Assembly (NCBI RefSeq): GCF_024703995.1
Contig: NZ_JAMXQV010000004.1
Location: forward strand, 434,001-498,000
Source: Amycolatopsis iheyensis
Lineage (GTDB): Bacteria > Actinomycetota > Actinomycetes > Mycobacteriales > Pseudonocardiaceae
DNA length: 64,000 bases
Direction: 5' to 3'
Of this stretch, positions 24,172 to 31,000 are shown piece after piece. Under the pieces are notes generated by a model that saw nothing but the letters and a program-made list of their open reading frames with translations, searched no databases and had not been told where the DNA came from. The position numbers and the translations under genes were made by a program. Every line of letters starts with the position of its first letter. The first letter of the stretch is position 1.

Positions 24172-24711
24172 ATGACCACGACCGAACGTACCGGGGTCAC
24201 GACCTTCCGCGGGCACCCGGTGACCCTCGTCGGCCCGGAGCTCGCCGTCGGCGACCGGGCGCCCGACTGCACCGTGCTGGCCGGCGACATGTCCCCGGTG
24301 CGGTTCGCGGACCTGACCGGGACGCGGGTGATCTCGGTGGTGCCTTCCCTCGAGACACCGGTCTGCGACCTGCAGACGCGCCGGTTCAACGAAGCCGTCA
24401 CCGAACTCGGTGAGGCCTCGGTGCTGACGGTCTCGGTCGACCTCCCGTTCGCGCAGGCCCGCTGGTGCGGCGCGGCCGGCGTGACGGGGGTCCGCGTCCT
24501 GTCCGACCACCGCGACGTCTCGTTCGGCCGGGCGTACGGCGTGCTCGTCAAGGAGTTCCGCCTGCTGGCCCGCGCGGTGTTCGTGGTGGACGCGACCGGA
24601 ACGGTGGTCCACGCCGAGTACGTGCCGGCGATCGAGCAGCACCCCGACTACGCCGCGGCCGTCGCGGCGGCGCGGGAAGCGGAACAGGCACGCCTGGACC
24701 GCGCGGCGTGA
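24172..24711 (+). CDS. tpx: Thiol peroxidase (Tpx-type peroxiredoxin)
   Basis: A 179-residue atypical 2-Cys peroxiredoxin that reduces hydroperoxides at the expense of thioredoxin-like donors. The peroxidatic Cys lies in PSLETPVCDLQTRRFN and the resolving Cys in ARWCGAAGV, both as in Tpx. The N-terminal FRGHPVTLVGPELAVGDRAPD block is standard. It follows an SgcJ-like gene on the same transcript and ends before a strong terminator. Protection of the producer from radical or peroxide stress around enediyne synthesis is a reasonable inference, but Tpx is also general housekeeping. Confidence 0.93.
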   Translation: MTTTERTGVTTFRGHPVTLVGPELAVGDRAPDCTVLAGDMSPVRFADLTGTRVISVVPSLETPVCDLQTRRFNEAVTELGEASVLTVSVDLPFAQARWCGAAGVTGVRVLSDHRDVSFGRAYGVLVKEFRLLARAVFVVDATGTVVHAEYVPAIEQHPDYAAAVAAAREAEQARLDRAA

Positions 24712-24718
24712 AGCCGGG

Positions 24719-24758
24719 AAAGCGGGCCGTCGCCGGTGAACCGGCGACGGCCCGCTTT
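24719..24758. terminator. Strong bidirectional terminator after tpx
   Basis: AAAGCGGGCCGTCGCCGG (24719-24736) pairs perfectly with CCGGCGACGGCCCGCTTT (24741-24758) around a TGAA loop: an 18-bp stem with A and T ends. It lies between tpx (plus) and the end of the acyl-CoA carboxylase epsilon gene (minus), so it can close both transcripts, including the long minus-strand enediyne operon. Confidence 0.9.
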
Positions 24759-24807
24759 GGCATGTGTTGTCAGGCAACGGAAAATCCTCGCGAAGCGCCG
24801 CGCCGGA

Positions 24808-24999
24808 TCAGCGAGGCAGCCCGGACCGGCGCCACGCGCCAGGCATCACGCGCGCCTCGACGGGACCCGGCAGGGACCACCACGACCGACGCCGCTCCAC
24901 CCGATCCGCTCGTGACCGGACGACCGCGAACAAGGCGTGCACCAGTGCCGCCAGCTCGTGGTCGTCCGGATTCCCCCGCAGCACCCGCAGTTCGTCCAT
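24808..24999 (-). CDS. accE: Acyl-CoA carboxylase epsilon subunit
   Basis: A 63-residue protein that matches the small epsilon subunit of actinomycete acetyl/propionyl-CoA carboxylases: LRVLRGNPDDHELAALVHALFAVV at the N-terminus and WWSLPGPV near the middle. The epsilon subunit binds and activates the beta subunit. The gene lies 17 bases behind the beta-subunit gene, as in actinomycete acc operons. It is the last gene of the minus-strand enediyne operon. No alpha (biotin carboxylase) gene is present, so the complex must borrow one encoded elsewhere. Confidence 0.85.
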   Translation of the reverse strand: MDELRVLRGNPDDHELAALVHALFAVVRSRADRVERRRSWWSLPGPVEARVMPGAWRRSGLPR

Positions 25000-25016
25000 C
25001 GCCGAGCTCCGGCCCG

Positions 25017-26711
25017 TCAGATCGGCTGGTTGCCGTGCTTGCGCACGGGACCAGGCTTGCGCTTGTCCTGCAGCATGGCCAATCCCCTGGCCACCGCCGC
25101 CCGGGTCTCCGCGGGGTCGATGATGTCGTCGACGAGTCCGCGTTCCGCGGCGTAGTGGGCGTTCAGGTACTCCCGCGTGTACCCGGCCACGAGCTCCGCC
25201 CGCAGTGCCGCCGGGTCGGCCGCCGCCGCCAGCTCGCGGCGGTGGAGGATGTTCACCGCGCCCTCCGCGCCCATCACGGCGATCTGGTTGGTCGGCCACG
25301 CCAGTGAAAGGTCCGTGCCGATCGACCGCGAGTCCATGACGATGTACGCGCCGCCGTAGGCCTTCCGCACGATCACCTGGATCCGGGGCACCGTCGCCTC
25401 GCAGTAGGCGTGCAGCAGCTGCGCGCCCTGCCGGATGATCCCGCCCTGCTCCTGCTCGACCCCCGGCAGGAAGCCGGGCACGTCGACGAAGCTGACCAGC
25501 GGGATGCCGAAGGCGTCGCAGAAGCGCACGAAGCGGGCGGCCTTCTGGGACGCGGGACCGTCGAGCACGCCGGCGAACACCGCCGGCTGGTTGCCGACCA
25601 GGCCGACCACGCGGCCGTCGACGCGGGCCAGCGCGCACAGCACGTTGCGTGCCCAGTCCTCGTGCAGCTCGAAGAACTCGCCGTCGTCGACGACCTCGGC
25701 GAACACGTCCCGCATGTCGTAGGGCTGGTTGGGCTCGACCGGGACGATCTCGGCCAGCCGCGGCCGGTGGTCGTCCTTGGCCCCGGTTCCGTCGGCCGCC
25801 GGCGGCACCTCCAGGTAGTTCGACGGCAGCAGCGAGACGAGGTACCGCACGTCGGCCAGGCAGGTCTCCTCGTCGTCGTGCACCACCGTGGCGACGCCGG
25901 ACAGGGAGCCGTGCACGTCCGCGCCGCCGAGCTCCTCGTGCGTCACGCGCCGGCCGCTGACCGCCTCGACGACGTCCGGGCCGGTGAGGTACATCCGTGC
26001 GGTGTCCCGCACCATGAAGGTGAAGTCCGCCAGTGCCGGCGAATAGGCCGCGCCGCCCGCGCACGGGCCCAGGATGACGCTGATCTGCGGGATCACCCCG
26101 GACGCGTCGACCTGGCGGCGGAAGATCCCGCCGTAGCCGTCGAGGGCGAGCACGCCCTCCTGGATGCGGGCGCCGCCGCTGTCGTTCAGCGCGATCACCG
26201 GCGCGCCGTTCGCGATCGCGAGGTCGAGGACCTTGTGGATCTTCGCCGCGTGCGCTTCGCCGAGCGAACCGCCGAAGACGGTGAAGTCCTGCGCGTAGAC
26301 GAACACCTGCCGCCCGTCCACCGTGCCGGAGCCGGCGACGACCCCGTCGGTGTGCGGGCGGTTCGCCGCCAGCCCCGGCCCGTCCGAACGGTGCCGGCGG
26401 TAGGGCTCGAGCTCGATGAACGAGTCTTCGTCGAGGAGCAGGCCGAGACGCTCGCGGGCGGTCAGCTTGCCGAGCGAGTGCTGCCGCCGGACCGCTTCGG
26501 AGCGGCCTTCGGCGATCCGGGTTCGCAGCTCCTCACGCTGCTCGCGCAGCAGGGGCATGTCCGGCGGCGCCGCCGGCGCCAGGGCGAGCAGCCGGGCGTC
26601 GCCGTCCGCGGTCCGGTCCCGCCGGCGGCGGCCCTGCTTCGCCGCCGGCGGGACCGGCACCACCTCGGTGTCTTCGGCGCGCTGCGCCCCGGATTCGCGG
26701 GCACCGCTCAC
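25017..26711 (-). CDS. accD: Acyl-CoA carboxylase carboxyltransferase beta subunit
   Basis: A 564-residue carboxyltransferase (PccB/AccD type) that moves carboxylate from biotin to acetyl- or propionyl-CoA. Visible: LTARERLGLLLDEDSF, the oxyanion loop SGGARIQEGV, GPCAGGAAYSPALADF, a second oxyanion region RKAYGGAYIVMDSRSIG and the C-terminal RKHGNQPI, a classic end. The GTG start at 26711 is set by a GTGA overlap with the preceding small gene; the first ~45 residues are a variable, charged extension. Placed directly downstream of the PKS, thioesterase and flavin reductase, it probably raises malonyl-CoA supply for the polyene. Confidence 0.92.
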   Translation of the reverse strand: MSGARESGAQRAEDTEVVPVPPAAKQGRRRRDRTADGDARLLALAPAAPPDMPLLREQREELRTRIAEGRSEAVRRQHSLGKLTARERLGLLLDEDSFIELEPYRRHRSDGPGLAANRPHTDGVVAGSGTVDGRQVFVYAQDFTVFGGSLGEAHAAKIHKVLDLAIANGAPVIALNDSGGARIQEGVLALDGYGGIFRRQVDASGVIPQISVILGPCAGGAAYSPALADFTFMVRDTARMYLTGPDVVEAVSGRRVTHEELGGADVHGSLSGVATVVHDDEETCLADVRYLVSLLPSNYLEVPPAADGTGAKDDHRPRLAEIVPVEPNQPYDMRDVFAEVVDDGEFFELHEDWARNVLCALARVDGRVVGLVGNQPAVFAGVLDGPASQKAARFVRFCDAFGIPLVSFVDVPGFLPGVEQEQGGIIRQGAQLLHAYCEATVPRIQVIVRKAYGGAYIVMDSRSIGTDLSLAWPTNQIAVMGAEGAVNILHRRELAAAADPAALRAELVAGYTREYLNAHYAAERGLVDDIIDPAETRAAVARGLAMLQDKRKPGPVRKHGNQPI

Positions 26712-26902
26712 GCGGCGTCCTTGGTCCGGACGTCCCCGGCCTGCCGGTCCCGCGCGATTTCGGCGACGACGTCCGCCCACACGACCCCGCGGCCGAGCCG
26801 CGGGAACGTGCGGACCCCGTCGTCGACCGGCGCGGCGGGCGGCACCGGTCGCGCCGGCCCGGCCGTGGCCTCGATGTTGCTCTCGGATCCGCTGGCGATC
26901 AT
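26708..26902 (-). CDS. Small hypothetical protein coupled to accD
   Basis: A 64-residue protein starting MIASGSESNIEATAG and ending with a helical VVWADVVAEIARDRQ segment. GAGGAGG stands seven bases before the ATG, and its stop overlaps the GTG of accD, so the frame is almost certainly translated. The N-terminal half is Pro/Ala-rich and looks disordered. No family recognised. A peptide that helps assemble the carboxylase is one possibility; nothing in the sequence proves it. Confidence 0.6.
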   Translation of the reverse strand: MIASGSESNIEATAGPARPVPPAAPVDDGVRTFPRLGRGVVWADVVAEIARDRQAGDVRTKDAA

Positions 26903-27005
26903 GTCCGGTCCTCCTCGTTCCGGTCGGCCGCCGGCGCGCGCCGGGACCGCACATCCTGCGTGGCCGATCACCGGCCCGTCCGGCGATCGACGTCCTCGGT
27001 GCCGG

Positions 27006-27581
27006 TCACGCCGCGCGGGCGCGTCCGTCGACCTCGTGGTAGCGGCCGCCGTAGAAGACCAGGGCGTGCTCCGCCGCGCCGCGGCCGGTGGCGACCACCC
27101 GGCCCAGGAAGATCGAGTGGTCACCACCCGCGCTTACCTGCGCCAGCTCGCACTCCAGCCACGCGAGCGTGCCGTTCAGCAGTGGCGCGCCGGTTTTGGC
27201 GCCCGCCGTCCAGCCCACCGCGTCGAACTGGGCGAGCCCGTCGGGACGGCGCCAGTCGGCGAAGTACTTCGAAAGCTCCTGCTGCTCGGCGGCCAGGACG
27301 TTCACCGCGAACGAGCCCGCGGTGACGATGGCCGTGTGCATCCGCGCCGCCCGCGACACGCAGCAGAGCACCAGCGGCGGGTCCAGCGACACCGACGTGA
27401 ACGCGTTCGCGGTCATCCCGTGCGCGTCGTCGCCGCCGGCGGTGAGCACGGTGACGCCGGTCGCGAACTGGGCCAGCACCTGCCGGAGCGCGGGCTGTTC
27501 CGAGAGCCCGCGCCGCGCGGGTGAGGCGGGCAGCCGCTTGAGCACCCCCCGGTCGGGGACGCGGCTCGGATCGTTCGTCAC
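27006..27581 (-). CDS. Flavin reductase (SgcE6 type)
   Basis: A 191-residue flavin-reductase-like domain protein that supplies reduced flavin to a partner monooxygenase. Signatures: LAQFATGVTVLTAGGDDAHGMTANAF cut here as FATGVTVLT and GMTANAFTSVSLDPPLVL, then SFAVNVLAAEQQELSKYFA, and the NAD(P)H-site HSIFLGRVV. The GTG start lies a single base from the thioesterase stop. In C-1027 the homologue SgcE6 serves a two-component hydroxylase. No obvious FADH2-dependent halogenase or hydroxylase of that type is in the window, so the partner lies elsewhere or is the flavoprotein at 19755. Confidence 0.88.
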   Translation of the reverse strand: MTNDPSRVPDRGVLKRLPASPARRGLSEQPALRQVLAQFATGVTVLTAGGDDAHGMTANAFTSVSLDPPLVLCCVSRAARMHTAIVTAGSFAVNVLAAEQQELSKYFADWRRPDGLAQFDAVGWTAGAKTGAPLLNGTLAWLECELAQVSAGGDHSIFLGRVVATGRGAAEHALVFYGGRYHEVDGRARAA

Positions 27582-27582
27582 G

Positions 27583-28035
27583 TCAGACTCCCCTCCCGTT
27601 CACGGCACCCGCGGTCGCGTACGGCGCCAGGGCTTCGAGGAGCTGCTCGGGCACCCGCGAGGGCACCGTCGCCGTGTTGGGGCCGCGCATGCAGGCGATC
27701 CGCTGCCGCCCGCGGGCGACCAGGCGCTCACCGTCGGGGTGCAGGTGGACGTAGTCGAACGTGAACTGGATCTGGGTCTGCGTCAGCTCCTCCAGCCGCA
27801 GCCGGATCGACAGCTCGTCGAACGCGGTGATCTCCGCGAAGAACTCGCAGTCGACCTTGAGCGTGAACAGCTTCAGGTCGGCGCGGATCTCCTCCAGCAC
27901 GGCCGGAGCCTTGTCCTTGAGGAACATCTCGCGGCACCGGCCCTGCCAGCGCACGTAGTTCACGTAGTAGACGTTGCCCACCAGGTTGGTCTCTTCGAAG
28001 CCGACCGTGTGGCGGATCTCGAAGTAGTCGGACAT
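27583..28035 (-). CDS. tebC: Enediyne thioesterase (CalE7/SgcE10 type)
   Basis: A 150-residue hot-dog-fold thioesterase of the family that hydrolyses the polyene beta-keto thioester from the enediyne PKS. The diagnostic run is EETNLVGNVYYVNYVRWQG and RCREMFLKDKAP; TQIQFTFDYVHLH forms the long central strand. The ATG is only two bases after the PKS stop, with GAGGAGAG overlapping the PKS end. Adjacent PKS and thioesterase are the hallmark of enediyne loci. Known relatives have no Asp/Glu nucleophile and rely on an Arg; an Arg is present in the expected WQGRCREMF segment. Confidence 0.95.
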   Translation of the reverse strand: MSDYFEIRHTVGFEETNLVGNVYYVNYVRWQGRCREMFLKDKAPAVLEEIRADLKLFTLKVDCEFFAEITAFDELSIRLRLEELTQTQIQFTFDYVHLHPDGERLVARGRQRIACMRGPNTATVPSRVPEQLLEALAPYATAGAVNGRGV

Positions 28036-28037
28036 CT

Positions 28038-31000
28038 TCAGCTCTCCTCTGCGTGGAGCACCGCGAAGACGATCGGGTCGGTCCGGTCGTTGACGGTGGT
28101 CGACCAGGTGGCGATCCGGCCGCTGCCGCAGGCCAGCAGCGCCCACCCGTCGGGATCGACCTGGCGGACGGTCAGGGCCTGCGTCATGCCGCCGGTCTTG
28201 CGGACGCACTCCAGCGCGCTCCACACCCGCGTGTTCGCCACGGCGAGCGGCTCGCCGGCGTCGGCGGCCAGCAGGCGGCCCACCGCCAGCAGGTCCGTGC
28301 CGAGCAGGCCCGCCCAGTCCTCTTCGGACCGTTCGACCGCCGTCTCGATGTCGCAGGCGACCGGGCCGGTGCCGGCCACCACCAGGGTCAGCCGCGAGGT
28401 GTGCGACGCCGTGACGTCGACGCCGTCCAGCTCGGGCTTGCCGTCCGGGCGGTAGCGGACGGTGACGGGCCGGTCCAGCGCCCGGCCGGCGGCGAGCGCC
28501 GTCTGCGCCCGGCGTTCGGCGGTGCCTTCGGCGGGGGCGTCGACCGGGTCCGGCTCCAGCACCACCGCGCGCTGCCCGCCGAGCAGCCGTTCGCAGGCCC
28601 GCTCCAGGTACGACCCGAGCATCGACGGGGCCCAGGGACCGGCGCCGTCACGCTTGCCGACCGCCCGCAGCTTGAGCCCTTCCCAGCGCTCCACCACGGT
28701 GCCGTCCGGGTTGCGGACGTCGAGGTCGTAGACGTAGCTGTCGCCGTCCTGGAGCCGCTCCCTGGCGTCCAGCAGCACGTAGTCCTTGTGCTGGCTGCCC
28801 GGCTCGGCCAGGTACAGCCGCTCGACGCCCTGCGGGAGCAGCGTGGCGTCCGGGACGCAGCACTGGATGGCGTGCATCATCGCGTCCCGCGTGCCCGGGT
28901 CGGCGAGCAGCTTTTCCTGCGGCAGGAACGGGGCGAACCAGTCGACGTCGGCCGCCGTGGCGATCTCGGCGACGGCGTGCCGGGCACTGGCGCGGCGGTA
29001 GCCCAGCACCCGCTGGAACCGCTTGCCCTGGAACAGGACCGACCCGTACAGCTCGCTGATCGGCTCCACCGGCACCGCGGGCAGCGCGACGTCGCGGGCC
29101 ACCCGCTCGCCCAGCTCGGCCGGGCGCGCGAAGTTCAGCCGGGCCCGGAAGTGGTCGGCGCTGAACCCGGTCTCCTCGCTGCGGAGCACCACGTCCACCG
29201 TCTCGGCGTCACGCACCAGCGTGGCCAGCCGGATCGTGGTCGACCCGCCCGGCGACACGATGATCGGCCGGAGGAACTCGACGTCCTCGAACACCGGGGC
29301 GCCGGTCCGGTCGAGCGTGGCCGCGGCGGCCTGCGTCATCGCCTCCATGCCGAGCACCGCCGGGAACAGCAGCTGCCCGTCGAGCAGGTGGTCGGTCAGG
29401 TACGGGTCGCTGCCCTCGGACAGGTCGGCCTCGGTGATCAGCTCGACACCCGGGTAGTGCACGACTGCGCGGTCGACGAACCGGGTCAGCGGCAGCTCGC
29501 GCTTCTGGACCGGCAGCGTGACCAGGCCCGACGTGCGGCCGCAGACCACCAGCACCGGCGGCGCGGCCGGGTCGGCCAGCACCTGGCGGAGGATGGTGAT
29601 GCCCTCCTCCATCGGGATCGGCGTGATGCCGTCGCGCATCAGGGCGCTGACGACGCCGAGCTTCTCGCCCATGCCGGTGCCCGACCAGACCGACCACTCC
29701 AGCGCGATCGCCCGCGCCCGCGGGTGTTCCCGGCCGAAGCGCAGGGTCAGCTCGGTCATCCAGTCGTTCGCCGTGGCGTAGTGCGCTTCCCCGCGCAGGC
29801 CCGCCCGGCCGATGATGCTGCCGAAGGTCACCAGCAGCTTGATCCGGTCCTGGTCCACCGCGGCGAGCACCGCGCCGAGACCGCCGATCTTGGGGGCGAG
29901 CGTCTTGCGGAAGCTGTCCTCGGTCAGGCTGAACAGGGCGGCCGGCTCGTTGCGGCCGGCGCCGTGCAGGATCGCGGTCACCGGGCCGAGGTCGGCCTCG
30001 ATCCGGGAGACGGCCTCGGCGACCTGCGCCGCGTCCGTGACGTCGGCCCGCTCGTAGCGGTAGCGGATGCCGACCGCTTCCATCCGGTCGAGGTTCTCGG
30101 CCAGCTCGGTGTCGGCCTCGGGGTCGCTGCGGCCCAGCAGGGCCAGCCGGGCGCCGGAGTCCTTGGCCAGTGCCAGCGCGCTCTCCGCGGTGATGCCCTT
30201 GCCGCCACCGGTGACGAGCAGGACGTCGCCCTGGTCCAGCGCCTCCTGGACCGGGCCGGCGGGCGCGGCGGGCCGCGCGGCGAGCCTCGGCACGGTCCGG
30301 CTGCCGCTCGCGTCGTACCGGGCTTCGGTGAAGTCCGTGGTCGCGGCGACCTCGGCGACCACCGTGGCCACGGCGGCGTCCACCGCGGCGGGCTCGGGGT
30401 CGGCCAGGTCGACGATCGTGGTCTTCGCCGACGGGTCTTCGAGGCGCAGGGTCTTGGCCAGGCCCGCAGCGCCGTAGCCGTGGTGCACGACGGCGAAGCG
30501 GGTGCCGGTCGGGGCGGCCAGCACCGCACGCGCGGCCTCGAGGAACAACCCGACGTGGGAGTCGTCGCAGTCGGAAGGCAGGCAGAGTGCGACGCCTTCG
30601 CCGACGCCCGCGGCGGACAACGCGGCCCGCAGCGGTTCGGCCAGCGAGTGCCCCGGCGTCGAGAAGACCTGCCACTGGTCGGTGCCGCCCGCCGCGAGGC
30701 CGACGGCGGCCGGGCGCGGCGTGGACACGTACTCGATCGCGAACGGCCGCACCCACGGACCGACGCCCGGGGCCTCGTCCTGGCTCTCCGCCTCCGTGCC
30801 CGCCGTCTGCGCCAGCTCGTCGATCATCTCGGCGAGCTCGCCGAGGCAGACGGTGGCGAAGTTCGGCATGCCCTCCAGCGGCGGGCGGCCCAGCGCCCGG
30901 GTGACGTCGTTGACCAGCTGGCCGACCGTGATCGACGACAGGTGCAGGTCGTCCAGCGGGTGGGTGTCGGCGGTGACCGTCTCCAGCGGGAGCTCGACGC

